Positions 1-10,152 of a stretch of 64,000 nt of DNA are shown here, piece after piece; the first letter of the stretch is position 1; every line of letters starts with the position of its first letter. The DNA comes from Chloroflexota bacterium (GTDB lineage Bacteria > Chloroflexota > Anaerolineae > Anaerolineales > Villigracilaceae), in NCBI GenBank assembly GCA_016191845.1, contig JACPVF010000013.1:310001-374000 (forward strand), written 5' to 3'. The notes beneath the pieces are model-generated. The model did no database searches. It was not told where the DNA came from and saw only the letters and a program-made list of their open reading frames with translations. A program made the position numbers and the translations under genes.

Positions 1-986
1 GCCTTGCTGGCAGGATTGATGACGGGACCCATCTGCACACCCGAGTCGAGGCCATAGCCGACCACACGGCTGGAGGCAGCGTCACAGATCAGCTCGGTAA
101 ACTCGTTGCGCGCCGAACCAACCGTCACCGCCAGCGAGACCGCCAGACAACGCTGACCGGCACAGCCGAAGGCCGAATCCGCGATGATCTTGGTGGCCAT
201 GTCCATATCCGCATCGGGCAGCACGATGACGGGATTCTTCGCCCCACCCTGGGCCTGGACCCGTTTCCCGTTGGCGGATGCGCGGCTGTAGATGTACTTC
301 GCCACATTGGTCGAGCCGACGAAGGTGATGGCGCGGATGGCGGGATGGTCCAGGATGCCATCCACAGTCTCCTTCGCGCCGTTGACCATATTGACCACGC
401 CCTTCGGAAAGCCAACCTGCTCGATCAGCTTGAAGATGTACTGCATCGTCATCGGGACCTTCTCCGAAGGCTTGACGATGTAGGTGTTGCCCGCCGCCAG
501 CGCGTAAGGCAGATACCAAAACAGGATCATGCCAGGGAAGTTGAACGGCGCGATGGTGGCACACACGCCCACAGGCTGACGGATCATTAACTCGTCGATG
601 CCAGGCGCGATGTCTTCCACCAGCTCACCCTTGCCGAGGTACGGCATGCCGCAGGCTACTTCGATGTTCTCGAAGGCGCGCACCATCTCAGCCTTGGCTT
701 CCTCGAAGGTCTTGCCTGCTTCCTGCGTGATGAGCCTGGCGATCTCATCACCGTTCTCGCGCATGATGTTACGCAGTTTGAACAGATACTGCACGCGGTC
801 CTGCACGGGAGTTCGCCGCCAGCCAGGGAAAGCTTCGCTGGCCGCTTTGGCCGCCGCATCCACATCGGCCTTACTGCACAGAGGCGTGCGCGCCACGACC
901 TCGCCTGTAGCGGGATTGACCACATCGAAGTATTCGCTGACCTCGGGCTTGATCCACTCACCATTGATGTAATTCAGGATTTCCAT
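1..986 (-). CDS. mmsA: CoA-acylating (methyl)malonate-semialdehyde dehydrogenase-like aldehyde dehydrogenase, C-terminus cut by window edge
   Basis: Manual minus-strand translation from ATG at 986: [35 protein letters not shown]...[17 protein letters not shown]...[15 protein letters not shown]...[17 protein letters not shown]-type ALDH motifs. Runs off the window so absent from ORF track. Confidence 0.9.
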   Translation of the reverse strand, partial: MEILNYINGEWIKPEVSEYFDVVNPATGEVVARTPLCSKADVDAAAKAASEAFPGWRRTPVQDRVQYLFKLRNIMRENGDEIARLITQEAGKTFEEAKAEMVRAFENIEVACGMPYLGKGELVEDIAPGIDELMIRQPVGVCATIAPFNFPGMILFWYLPYALAAGNTYIVKPSEKVPMTMQYIFKLIEQVGFPKGVVNMVNGAKETVDGILDHPAIRAITFVGSTNVAKYIYSRASANGKRVQAQGGAKNPVIVLPDADMDMATKIIADSAFGCAGQRCLAVSLAVTVGSARNEFTELICDAASSRVVGYGLDSGVQMGPVINPASK

Positions 987-1021
987 GATGTCTCCTGTAG
1001 GGGCGACCCGACGGGTCACCC

Positions 1022-2347
1022 TTACTTAATATTCTTATCCGCAACTTCCAACGCCTTCTCGACAATCGCCAACCCCTCGTCAAGTTGTTCCTTCGTGATG
1101 CACAGTGGCGGCACAACGAAGACCATGCTGCCCATATTGTTCGCCATGATAAAGGTGAACAATCCGTTCTCGCGCAACACCTTCCCGACCTCCGCCATGA
1201 CCGCAGGCGCGAAAATCTCCTTCGTTTCGCGGTTGGTGACCAGTTCCAGCGTACTGAACAGGCCGATGTAGCGTGCGTCTCCGACCGAGGGATGGCGTTC
1301 CTTGATGTCTTCCAGGCACTCGCCGAGATAGCTGCCCATCGTCGCCGCATTCTCGATGAGATGGTCTTCTTCATACACGTCAATGGTGGCGAGCGCCGCG
1401 GCGCAGGCCAGCGCGTGACCGTTGTATGTGAGGCCCGCATAAAGATACTTGTCGTTGAAGAACGCAGCGATCTTGTCCGAGACAATCACTGCGCCGAGTG
1501 GGACGTATCCGCTGGTAATGCCTTTCGCGGTGGTGATGATGTCGGGCGTGACGCCCCAGTTGTCTACGGCGAACCATTTTCCCGTGCGACCCCATCCGCT
1601 CATCACTTCATCCGAGATCAACAGGATGCCGTATTTGTCGCACAATTCACGCACACGCGGCCAGTAATCATCAGGCGGGACGATCAACCCGTTCGAGCCG
1701 ACCACACCTTCCATGATAATGGCCGCGATCTTGTCGGGGCCTTCGTACTTGATGACCTCTTCGAGATGCGAAATGCACTCGCGCTTGCAGGTCTCCTTCT
1801 TCTGCCCGAACGGACAGCGATAGCAGATCGGGTCGAGGAAATGCACCCCGCCGGGCATGGTCGGCTCGACCGCCAGGCGGCGGTAGTCGCCCGTCAGCGC
1901 GATGGAGCCGTGGGTTGCACCATGGTATGAGCGGTAGCGGGCCAAAATTTTATGTCGTCCCGTATAAAAGCGCGCGATCTTGATGGCGTTCTCGTTGGCT
2001 TCCGAACCACCCAGGGCAAAGAAGGTCTTCTTGAGATTCCCTGGCGTAACCTCCGCCAGCCGCTTGCCAAGCTGGGCACGGACGTCGGTGGTGTTGCCTG
2101 GGTGTACGAAGCACAACTTCGCGGCCTGGTCCTGAATGGCCTTGACCACCTTCGGATGTTGGTGACCGATGTTCGTGTTCATCAGTTGAGATGAAAAATC
2201 GATGTAACGTTTTCCGTCCACATCCCAGAAGTAGATGCCTTCTGCCTTTTCAACAGGGATGGGATTGGCCTGCCCCTGCACAGACCAGGAGAAGAAGGTG
2301 TATTCCTTGCTGAGGTCAACGATCTCTTTGGAAGTGAGTTTGGTCAT
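1022..2347 (-). CDS. class-III aminotransferase (omega-amino acid/aspartate aminotransferase family)
   Basis: 441 aa; [52 protein letters not shown]-enzyme motifs. Confidence 0.92.
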   Translation of the reverse strand: MTKLTSKEIVDLSKEYTFFSWSVQGQANPIPVEKAEGIYFWDVDGKRYIDFSSQLMNTNIGHQHPKVVKAIQDQAAKLCFVHPGNTTDVRAQLGKRLAEVTPGNLKKTFFALGGSEANENAIKIARFYTGRHKILARYRSYHGATHGSIALTGDYRRLAVEPTMPGGVHFLDPICYRCPFGQKKETCKRECISHLEEVIKYEGPDKIAAIIMEGVVGSNGLIVPPDDYWPRVRELCDKYGILLISDEVMSGWGRTGKWFAVDNWGVTPDIITTAKGITSGYVPLGAVIVSDKIAAFFNDKYLYAGLTYNGHALACAAALATIDVYEEDHLIENAATMGSYLGECLEDIKERHPSVGDARYIGLFSTLELVTNRETKEIFAPAVMAEVGKVLRENGLFTFIMANNMGSMVFVVPPLCITKEQLDEGLAIVEKALEVADKNIK

Positions 2348-2425
2348 GACAGCTCCATTGAATTGAAAAAATGACAGGTTTGCAAGCCGGGATTTTCACC
2401 CAACCTGCGAACCTGTCAACGGCTA

Positions 2426-3727
2426 TTACTTGGCTTTCTTCACAATATCTGCATAGACGTTCAGGGTCTCGTCGATGTCTGCATCGCTGTGCGAATAACA
2501 TAGGAACCACGGCTCACGTGCATCATGGTCGGGCATCACCCCGCGCTCGATGGCCATCTCCGTCAGCTTGAGATAAAACTCCTGGTCAGAAGCACTCCAA
2601 TCGCGCTGACAGGCGACCGACTCCACGCCCAGGGCGAACGAGAACATGGCGGGGTATCCGCTCATCACAAAGGGGATGCTATTTTCGGTGAGGATATCGC
2701 GCAGGCCATCCATCAGGCGCTCGCCGCGCTGGGCGATGGTCTTCAGGATGGGTTTCTCGCGCAAAAGGTTTAGCGTGGCATAGGCCGCAGCGACCCCAGG
2801 CTTGTTATTGGTGTACGTTCCACCCTGTGACACACCCTTGCCAACAATGGACATGATCTCCGCCTTGCCGCCAAATGCTGCGATCGGATACCCGTTACCC
2901 ATGGCTTTGGCATACGTCGCCATGTCTGGAACGATCTTGTGGACTTCCTGTGCGCCGCCGTTGGCGATGCGGAAGCCTGTCTTAACCTCATCCAGGATGA
3001 AAACGATGCCGTGCTCTTCGGTGCGTTGACGGATCAAATCCAGAAAGCCAGGCTGGGCATCAATGGCACCGCAATTGCCCTGACATGGCTCGGTGATGAC
3101 CGCTGCAATCTGGTCGCCGAAGGATTTCATCACACGCTCGAAACCCTCCACGTCATTGAATGGCAGCGTAATGATCATGTCACGCAAATTCCTGGGGATA
3201 CCCGAGGAGGCGGGCACAGGGATGGGACTGCGTCGATTTCCGTAGGATTCGATCGGGGCGTAGGTGGACCACAGGGCGTGGTCGTGCATTCCATGATAAT
3301 TCCCCTCGAACTTGAGGATGACCTCGCGCCCTGTATAGGCACGCGCAACGCGGATGGCATGCATGGTGGCTTCAGTGCCCGAACAAGCCAGGCGAACCAT
3401 TTCCACGCCGGGACACAGATCCACGATCAGCTCGACCAGCGCCACCTCCAATTCGCCTGTCATGGCGAAGAGCAAACCCTTCTTGAGCTCTTCGACCACT
3501 TGAGCATCCACCTCATCATAGGCATGCCCCAGGATGATCGGCCCGAATGCCATACGGTAATCAATGTAACGTTTACCGTCCACATCCCACAGGTAAGCAC
3601 CCTTCCCTCTCTCCACGTAAGGTGTGATCCCCTCGCCCCAATAGCGGAAGTTGGAATTCACCCCCAAGGGGATGACTTTCCGGGCGCGTTGCTGCAGAGA
3701 CTGGCTGTTCGGGCCAAACAAACTCAT
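2426..3727 (-). CDS. class-III aminotransferase (glutamate-1-semialdehyde aminomutase-like)
   Basis: 433 aa; CSGTEATMHAIRVARAYTGR, FILDEVKTGFR, ATYAKAMGNGYPIAAFGG. Confidence 0.9.
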   Translation of the reverse strand: MSLFGPNSQSLQQRARKVIPLGVNSNFRYWGEGITPYVERGKGAYLWDVDGKRYIDYRMAFGPIILGHAYDEVDAQVVEELKKGLLFAMTGELEVALVELIVDLCPGVEMVRLACSGTEATMHAIRVARAYTGREVILKFEGNYHGMHDHALWSTYAPIESYGNRRSPIPVPASSGIPRNLRDMIITLPFNDVEGFERVMKSFGDQIAAVITEPCQGNCGAIDAQPGFLDLIRQRTEEHGIVFILDEVKTGFRIANGGAQEVHKIVPDMATYAKAMGNGYPIAAFGGKAEIMSIVGKGVSQGGTYTNNKPGVAAAYATLNLLREKPILKTIAQRGERLMDGLRDILTENSIPFVMSGYPAMFSFALGVESVACQRDWSASDQEFYLKLTEMAIERGVMPDHDAREPWFLCYSHSDADIDETLNVYADIVKKAK

Positions 3728-4242
3728 ACATCCTCCGAATTGTTATTATGTTTTAGATCTTCTGGCGTGGCATCGTCTGCGATGCTCGCAGGTACCCGCC
3801 AGTGGTACACATCCTTGAGGACGATCGGCACGATGGATGTAGTGGTCTTGCGGACGCCGGGCGTCTTGCGGACGGTCTCCGTCACGAAACGGTAGATCTC
3901 GGCCGTGTCTTTTGCGATGACCTGGATGCTCACGTCAGACTGGCCGATGCCACACGCCACATAGCTCACGTTGTCGTATTCGGTCATCTTGCGCGCCACG
4001 TCGAGGATTTGGTCCGACTCGACCTCCAGCCACACGTCGGCAGTAGTGGTCAGACCGAGCGCCTGGGGGTGGACCACCGCGCTAATCTGAATCACGTCCT
4101 CGTCGATCATCTTTTCGATTCGGTAGCGCACCGCCCGCTCGGAGATATCTCCCAACTGACGCGCGATCTCGGAGGCCGACATTCGACCGTCTTCGAGGAG
4201 TAAATTGACGATTTTTACGTCTGATTTGTCGATTTCATACAT
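3724..4242 (-). CDS. Lrp/AsnC family transcriptional regulator
   Basis: N-terminal HTH (DGRMSASEIARQLGDISERAVRYRIEKM) plus RAM-like ligand domain; stop overlaps start of downstream aminotransferase. Confidence 0.9.
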   Translation of the reverse strand: MYEIDKSDVKIVNLLLEDGRMSASEIARQLGDISERAVRYRIEKMIDEDVIQISAVVHPQALGLTTTADVWLEVESDQILDVARKMTEYDNVSYVACGIGQSDVSIQVIAKDTAEIYRFVTETVRKTPGVRKTTTSIVPIVLKDVYHWRVPASIADDATPEDLKHNNNSEDV

Positions 4243-4372
4243 AGATAACCCATTATTGTTCCGAATTTACATTTCGCGCTACTATACACAATCCGTTCAT
4301 GTGTGTCAAGCGGCAATTTCCGAAAAGGCATAAAAATATCCACTCAAAATGCCGAGCGGGTATAATCGAACC

Positions 4373-4993
4373 ATGACACACCCCCCCCTTGTAATCGGCA
4401 TCGCAGGCGGTTCGGGCTCGGGCAAGACCACGGTGGCGCAGGAGATCCTGCAACGGGTCGGCCCTGACCGAATCGCCTTTTTACAACACGACTCATACTA
4501 CAAGGACCTGACGGGACTGCCTCCCGCCCAGCGTGCCGAAGTCAACTTCGATCACCCTAATTCGCTCGAGACCGAGTTGCTGGCCTATCACATCGAACAA
4601 CTCAAGGCGGGTCACGCCGTGGACGTGCCCATCTATGACTTTTCTACACACAGCCGAACCGAGCGCAACTTCAAAGTTCAGCCACGCGCAGTCATCCTGG
4701 TGGAAGGCATCCTGATCTTTGCAGAGCCCGAACTGCGCCAGTGCTTCGACGTGAAGATCTTCGTGGACACTGACGCCGACTTGCGGCTGATCCGCCGCCT
4801 GCAGCGTGACATCACCGAACGCAGCCGCACCCCCGAATCGGTCATCAAGCAATACATGAAGACCGTCCGCCCGATGCACCTCGAATTCGTCGAGCCGTCC
4901 AAGCGCTACGCCGACGTGATCATCCCCGAGGGTGGATTCAACCTCCCCGCCCTCGACATGGTCGTGGCACGCATCGAGACCTTGTTAAAGTAA
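4373..4993 (+). CDS. udk: uridine kinase
   Basis: P-loop [38 protein letters not shown]; start trimmed from ORF start 4349 to ATG 4373. Confidence 0.93.
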   Translation: MTHPPLVIGIAGGSGSGKTTVAQEILQRVGPDRIAFLQHDSYYKDLTGLPPAQRAEVNFDHPNSLETELLAYHIEQLKAGHAVDVPIYDFSTHSRTERNFKVQPRAVILVEGILIFAEPELRQCFDVKIFVDTDADLRLIRRLQRDITERSRTPESVIKQYMKTVRPMHLEFVEPSKRYADVIIPEGGFNLPALDMVVARIETLLK

Positions 4994-5050
4994 TTCGCGC
5001 TGAGCGGACGCCAGGCGAGCACAACGAGCCCAGGCTGAAGTCGAAGCGCA
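4994..5050. repeat. dispersed repeat family member A (57 bp)
   Basis: TTCGCGCTGAGCGGACGCCAGGCGAGCACAACGAGCCCAGGCTGAAGTCGAAGCGCA; matches 43030-43086 end to end. Confidence 0.8.
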
Positions 5051-5094
5051 TATCACTGTTATCAATAACCAACTCAAACCCAAAAGGAGAAAAC

Positions 5095-5604
5095 ATGACC
5101 AAGCAATGGAGCACCCCGCCCGCGATGCAGATCGACCCAAAGAAGAAATACACCGCTCACATGGAAACTGACAAAGGCACCATGGTGATTGAGTTATTCG
5201 CTGACAAAGTTCCGAATACGGTCAACAACTTCGTTTTCCTCGCACGTGAAGGCTTTTACGACGGTGTCATCTTCCACCGTGTAATCAACGACTTCATGGT
5301 GCAGGGCGGCGACCCCACCGGTACAGGCCGCGGCGGACCTGGCTACAAATTTAAAGACGAATTCCATCCCAGTCTCAAGCACGACAAGCGTGGCATCCTC
5401 TCGATGGCCAATGCAGGATCCAACACCAATGGTTCACAGTTCTTCATCACCCACGTCCCCACGCCCTGGCTGGATGGCAAGCACGCCGTCTTCGGGCAGA
5501 TCATCGACGGGACGGGTGTGCTGATGTCCATCCCCGTACGCGACCCCAACAACGTCAACGCTCCTGCGGTAAAGATCATCCGTGTCACCATCGAAGAAGC
5601 CTGA
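5095..5604 (+). CDS. cyclophilin-type peptidyl-prolyl cis-trans isomerase
   Basis: [48 protein letters not shown] signatures. Confidence 0.95.
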   Translation: MTKQWSTPPAMQIDPKKKYTAHMETDKGTMVIELFADKVPNTVNNFVFLAREGFYDGVIFHRVINDFMVQGGDPTGTGRGGPGYKFKDEFHPSLKHDKRGILSMANAGSNTNGSQFFITHVPTPWLDGKHAVFGQIIDGTGVLMSIPVRDPNNVNAPAVKIIRVTIEEA

Positions 5605-6217
5605 CGTCCCCGAGACCAAACAGCGTTCACAGAGCGGCTCTGTGAACGCTGTTGACTCATCCACCCGCGCGCCCTTCGACTGGAAGACAACGATCCTGCG
5701 TGTGCTGGCCCTGGTGGCTGTGGTGGGCATCACTGTGTTGGTCTTCAGTATCCGTGACCGCGTGGAAGAATTTGCCGCCTTCGGTTATCCTGGCATCTTC
5801 CTGATTGCACTACTGGCCAACGCCACGGTCTTCCTGCCTGCACCTGGCGTGGCTGTGGTCTTCGCCATGGGTGCGATCTTCAATCCCATCTTTGTAGGTC
5901 TGGCGGCGGGATCGGGTGGCGCGCTGGGCGAACTCTCTGGTTACCTGGCTGGCTACAGTGGACAGGCCGTGATCGAACGGCTGGACGTGTACAATCGCAT
6001 CGAGCCCTGGGTCCGAAAATATGGCGGCTGGGCCATTCTGGTACTTTCCGCCGTACCCAATCCCTTCTTCGATATCGCAGGCGTGGCGGCAGGGATGAGC
6101 AAAATGCCAATGGCCCGCTTCCTCTTCTTTTGCTGGCTTGGACAGCTCATCAAAATGACGCTCTTCGCCCTGGCAGGTGCTTATTCGCTCAATTGGATTC
6201 TGGACTTCGCCAAATAG
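5582..6217 (+). CDS. VTT/SNARE-associated-type membrane protein (DedA-like); start uncertain
   Basis: Hydrophobic protein with [41 protein letters not shown] motif; alternative in-frame GTG at 5642. Confidence 0.75.
   Translation: MSPSKKPDVPETKQRSQSGSVNAVDSSTRAPFDWKTTILRVLALVAVVGITVLVFSIRDRVEEFAAFGYPGIFLIALLANATVFLPAPGVAVVFAMGAIFNPIFVGLAAGSGGALGELSGYLAGYSGQAVIERLDVYNRIEPWVRKYGGWAILVLSAVPNPFFDIAGVAAGMSKMPMARFLFFCWLGQLIKMTLFALAGAYSLNWILDFAK
5619..5653. repeat. 35-bp perfect inverted repeat (16-bp arms)
   Basis: AACAGCGTTCACAGAG-CGG-CTCTGTGAACGCTGTT. Confidence 0.9.
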
Positions 6218-6225
6218 GAAATGAC

Positions 6226-7581
6226 ATGACCGACTACACAAGAATCGACTCCTACCTCGAGGCCAACCTGGACCGCAGCCTGGCCGAGCTTGGACAACTG
6301 GTGGCCCAGCCCAGCATTTCCGCGCAGAAGATCGGCCTGCACGAATGCGCCGCCCTGGTCGGTAAGATGCTCAAGGCGCGCGGTTTTTCCGTGCAAATTC
6401 ACCCCACGGCGGGGTCGCCCATTGTGTTCGCGGAGCGCAAAGGCAAAAGCGACCAGACCCTGTTGATCTACAACCACTACGATGTCCAGCCGCCCGAGCC
6501 GCTCGAACTGTGGGAGACTCCGCCCTTCGAGCCCAGCATCCGCGATGGCAAGATGTACGGACGCGGCGTCAGCGATGACAAGGGGCACCTCGTCTCGCGC
6601 CTGCACGCCATCGATGCCCTGTTGGCCGAAGGCGAGCTACCCTGCACGGTCAAGTTCATCATCGAGGGTGAAGAAGAAACCGCCAGCGTCAACCTGGCGA
6701 AATTTGTCAACGAGCACACCGATCTGCTCCAAGCTGACGCCTGCCTGTGGGAATTCGGCGGGGTGGACCACACCGACACGCCCCAGGAATACCTTGGCCT
6801 GCGCGGCATTCTGTATGTGGAACTCTCGCTCGAACTGCTTGGCACCGACGTCCACTCAGGGCTGGGGGGCAGCATCTTCCCCAACGCGGCCTGGCGGCTG
6901 GTCTGGGCGCTGAACACGCTCAAGGGTCCCGACGAACGCATCCTCGTCCCAGGTTTCTACGACGAGGTCCAGCTCCCGTCGGCCCGTGACCGCGAGTTGA
7001 TGGAGGCCCTGCCCGACCCATCGGATGATTACAAATCCCGTTACGGCGTGCCGTACTTCACCAAGGGCCTGGCGGGCGGCACTGACCTCAAGATCGAGGA
7101 AGTCTTCACGCCCACTTGCACCATCTGCGGGCTGACTGCTGGCTACCAGGGACCTGGTTCGAAAACCGTGTTGCCCAAACGTGCCTCGGCCAAGGTCGAT
7201 TTCCGCCTGGTGCCGAATCAGAACCCTGAGAAGATTCTCTCCTCCCTGCGTGCCCACCTGGATACCCACGGCTTCAGCGACATCCAGATCGAAAACCTGG
7301 GTGGCGACTTCCCTGCCCGCACCGATCCCGACCACCCCTTCATCAAGCTGGTGGTGGATACTGCCAAAGAGGTCTACGACAAGCCGATGGCTGTGATCCC
7401 AATCACAGGCGGTTCAGGGCCGAATCACCCCTTTATCCACGTGTTGGGATTGCCCGTCGCTACAGGCGGCATGGGGTATCCTGACACGCGCACCCATGCC
7501 CCCAACGAGAACATCCGCATTGACCTGTATCTCCAGCATGCCCGCCATGTGGCGCGTATCATTGCAGAGCTTGGAAAGTGA
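6226..7581 (+). CDS. M20 family dipeptidase/metallopeptidase
   Basis: YNHYDVQPPEPLELWETPPFEP, YGRGVSDDKGH, IEGEEETAS; start trimmed to ATG 6226. Confidence 0.9.
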   Translation: MTDYTRIDSYLEANLDRSLAELGQLVAQPSISAQKIGLHECAALVGKMLKARGFSVQIHPTAGSPIVFAERKGKSDQTLLIYNHYDVQPPEPLELWETPPFEPSIRDGKMYGRGVSDDKGHLVSRLHAIDALLAEGELPCTVKFIIEGEEETASVNLAKFVNEHTDLLQADACLWEFGGVDHTDTPQEYLGLRGILYVELSLELLGTDVHSGLGGSIFPNAAWRLVWALNTLKGPDERILVPGFYDEVQLPSARDRELMEALPDPSDDYKSRYGVPYFTKGLAGGTDLKIEEVFTPTCTICGLTAGYQGPGSKTVLPKRASAKVDFRLVPNQNPEKILSSLRAHLDTHGFSDIQIENLGGDFPARTDPDHPFIKLVVDTAKEVYDKPMAVIPITGGSGPNHPFIHVLGLPVATGGMGYPDTRTHAPNENIRIDLYLQHARHVARIIAELGK

Positions 7582-7677
7582 CCTTTTTCACTCCGATTTC
7601 GTGACATTGAAAAATTCCGACCAGACGTATAATTGTTTTGTACAAATAATCACAATTCAATAAATTTGGAGGTTCCC

Positions 7678-8319
7678 ATGCTTGTCGGTGAAAGAATGTC
7701 CCAACCCGTGATTTCCGTGTCGCCCGATACGCCCATCCACGATGCCCTGGCGATGTTCAAGAAGGAGCACATCCGCCGTGCGCCTGTCATCAAAGACGGC
7801 AAGATGGTCGGCATCGTGACAGAGACGGATCTTCTGAATGCCTCGCCCTCCCCTGTCTCCACCTTGAGCGTATGGGAGATGAATTACCTGCTCAGCAAGG
7901 TGACCGTCAAACAGGTCATGAGCAAGAAGGTGCTGACGATCAAGCGCGACACGCCCATCGAAGAGGCTGCACGCATCATGGCCGACAACAAGCTGGGAGG
8001 CCTGCCCGTAGTGGACGACAACAAGGTGGTGGGCATCATCACCGAGACCGACCTGTTCAAGGTTTTCCTTGAACTGATGGGCGCACGCGAGAAAGGTATC
8101 CGCGTGACGGCGCAGGTCGAGGACAAGCCTGGCCAGTTGGCAAAGATCACCAAGGCCATTTCAGATGCAGGCGGCAACTTCATCGCCTTCGGCCAGTTCA
8201 CGGGCCCCGACGCGGGCTCCAGGCTGGTGACTTTCAAGGTGGCAGGCCTGAAGAAGGATGCCGTCAAAGCGGCTGTGGAAAAGGCCGTCAAGAAGTTCTG
8301 GGATGTCCGCCAAAGCTAA
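7678..8319 (+). CDS. CBS-domain pair plus C-terminal ACT domain protein
   Basis: Two CBS repeats (APVIKDGKMVGIVTETDLL, LPVVDDNKVVGIITETDLF) then ACT-like tail; GGAGG RBS before ATG 7678. Confidence 0.88.
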   Translation: MLVGERMSQPVISVSPDTPIHDALAMFKKEHIRRAPVIKDGKMVGIVTETDLLNASPSPVSTLSVWEMNYLLSKVTVKQVMSKKVLTIKRDTPIEEAARIMADNKLGGLPVVDDNKVVGIITETDLFKVFLELMGAREKGIRVTAQVEDKPGQLAKITKAISDAGGNFIAFGQFTGPDAGSRLVTFKVAGLKKDAVKAAVEKAVKKFWDVRQS

Positions 8320-8340
8320 CAAGTCTCTGACCATGAACAT

Positions 8341-8376
8341 AAAAAAACAGACTGGCATAGCCAGTCTGTTTTTTTA
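8341..8376 (+). terminator. rho-independent terminator
   Basis: AAAAAAACAGACTGGC-ATA-GCCAGTCTGTTTTTTT; bidirectional, between convergent genes. Confidence 0.9.
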
Positions 8377-8388
8377 GAGTGAAATCAC

Positions 8389-8859
8389 CTAGCTATTGAT
8401 TGCCAACGCAAGTAACAACGCAATCATGAAATAAGCCAGCACCGCCCCTCCAGACACCACGGCAGTCACTACGTATTTCAAAACAGGATTCATTTCAGTT
8501 CTGAAGAGTCTGGCATTGATCGTGAAGGCCAGGACACCTGCAATTGCGCCGAGTGCACCACCAACGAAGACCAACACCACAGGCCAACCGCCCCACAGCC
8601 ATTGATACCACTGGAGCGGCTCGACCAACTTGACAGGCTTGCCATCCACGACCAATTGTGGGATATCAAAGCCCATCATCTGCTGTTTCCAAATCGCCAC
8701 CACCTGCCTGCCATCATTACGCTGCAATAACATTTCGCCACGCTTCGCACCTTTTGGCGCAGGTTGGCCGTTCACCAGCAACTTTGATCCCGTCCAGAAA
8801 CTGACGTTAACCTCCAGATCCTGGCCTTCGAATCCTTCAACATTCGCTTTATATCCCAT
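8389..8859 (-). CDS. hypothetical membrane protein
   Basis: MGYKANVEGFEGQDLEVNVSFWTG... with two C-terminal TM segments; RBS GGAG before ATG 8859. Confidence 0.7.
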   Translation of the reverse strand: MGYKANVEGFEGQDLEVNVSFWTGSKLLVNGQPAPKGAKRGEMLLQRNDGRQVVAIWKQQMMGFDIPQLVVDGKPVKLVEPLQWYQWLWGGWPVVLVFVGGALGAIAGVLAFTINARLFRTEMNPVLKYVVTAVVSGGAVLAYFMIALLLALAINS

Positions 8860-8914
8860 GACTTCTCCTTTTTTGTACCTGTGCTTTGGAGTTTTATTCA
8901 GCACAGCGTATGAC

Positions 8915-9385
8915 TCATAAATACACCGTCTCACCACGGACTGCATTATATAACGCTACAATTCTGCGCCCACCACGGGTGCTGACATCGAGAGCGACGC
9001 GGCGGGCCTCCTCAAGATCAGCGCAGCTGGTGGCAATGTCGAGGTAAACCTGCCCTGTATGTGGGTGGACCCAGAGACCGATTTGGCAATCTGCCTCGCA
9101 TAGCAGAGACTCATTCTCAGTGATGAAGCGCCGCAGGCCTTTAAGCAGGTCAGCGTCAGGTGGAAGGATAACGGTACGGCCTGGATATTTAGGGAATTGC
9201 CACTCGTCAATGGGTGGCAACAACTGACAATTCACCAGACTAGCGGAAGCACCACCGTATGTACGAGTGGCCGCCACAAGATCCAGCAAAAAGCGCTCGA
9301 TACAAGTTTGTTGTAAATTTGACTTCGTTTGCGAACGGATAAGTTTTACCAGTTTCATTGATAAGTCATTCCGCAAAACTGGCAT
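8915..9385 (-). CDS. hypothetical protein
   Basis: Intact 156 aa ORF; an internal Met start (MKLVKLIRSQ) is plausible. Confidence 0.5.
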   Translation of the reverse strand: MPVLRNDLSMKLVKLIRSQTKSNLQQTCIERFLLDLVAATRTYGGASASLVNCQLLPPIDEWQFPKYPGRTVILPPDADLLKGLRRFITENESLLCEADCQIGLWVHPHTGQVYLDIATSCADLEEARRVALDVSTRGGRRIVALYNAVRGETVYL

Positions 9386-9409
9386 CCTCTGTATGTGGCC
9401 TTGAACCGC

Positions 9410-10144
9410 TCACTTCTTCCCAGTCTGCGGATTCCCCTTGAGCGCCTGCACTTCCTCACTGGTCAAATGCCGCCACTGACGCGGCTTGAGATTGCCCAGG
9501 CGCAATACACCGATGCGCACACGCAGGATGCGCACCACAGGCAGGCCCAACAAAGTGCCGATCTCACGAATCTGGCGCTTACGCCCCTCGCCCATCGTCA
9601 CGCGGATCCAGGCGCCCTTGCCCGAGGTGGACTCGAAACGTACGTCTGCAGGTTGGGTCTTGTAGCCATCCTCCAACACCACACCGCGTCGCCAGGTGCT
9701 GAGCTGCTCCTCGTCAGGACGGCGGGCGATCAAAACACGGTATTCCTTTTCGTGGCCGAACTTTGGATGAGTCAGACGGTTGGTCAGGTCACCATCATTG
9801 GTCATCAGGACCAGCCCCTCGCTGTCAAAGTCGAGGCGACCCACGGGGTAAAGATGCCCCTCGAGCGGAATCAAATCCCGCACCGTCTGGCGTTGATCAC
9901 CCGCTTCGGCTTCAACAGTCGAGAGCACATTACGGGGCTTATATAGCGCAATGTAAGTCAATTGTTCTGCGGCGGCAATCGGCTTGCCATCCACTGAAAT
10001 CTTGTCCTTGAGCGGGTCGGCTTTTTGTCCAAGAACGGCAATATAGCCGTTGACACGCACACGTCCAGCCTCGATGATCGTTTCGCAGGCACGGCGCGAA
10101 CCGTACCCAGCTTGAGCCAAAATTTTCTGCAATCGTTCTTCCAT
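9410..10144 (-). CDS. RsuA/RluB-family pseudouridine synthase
   Basis: S4 domain MEERLQKILAQAGYGSRRACETII then YPVGRLDFDSEGLVLMTNDGDL catalytic motif. Confidence 0.93.
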   Translation of the reverse strand: MEERLQKILAQAGYGSRRACETIIEAGRVRVNGYIAVLGQKADPLKDKISVDGKPIAAAEQLTYIALYKPRNVLSTVEAEAGDQRQTVRDLIPLEGHLYPVGRLDFDSEGLVLMTNDGDLTNRLTHPKFGHEKEYRVLIARRPDEEQLSTWRRGVVLEDGYKTQPADVRFESTSGKGAWIRVTMGEGRKRQIREIGTLLGLPVVRILRVRIGVLRLGNLKPRQWRHLTSEEVQALKGNPQTGKK

Positions 10145-10152
10145 GAGAGGAA

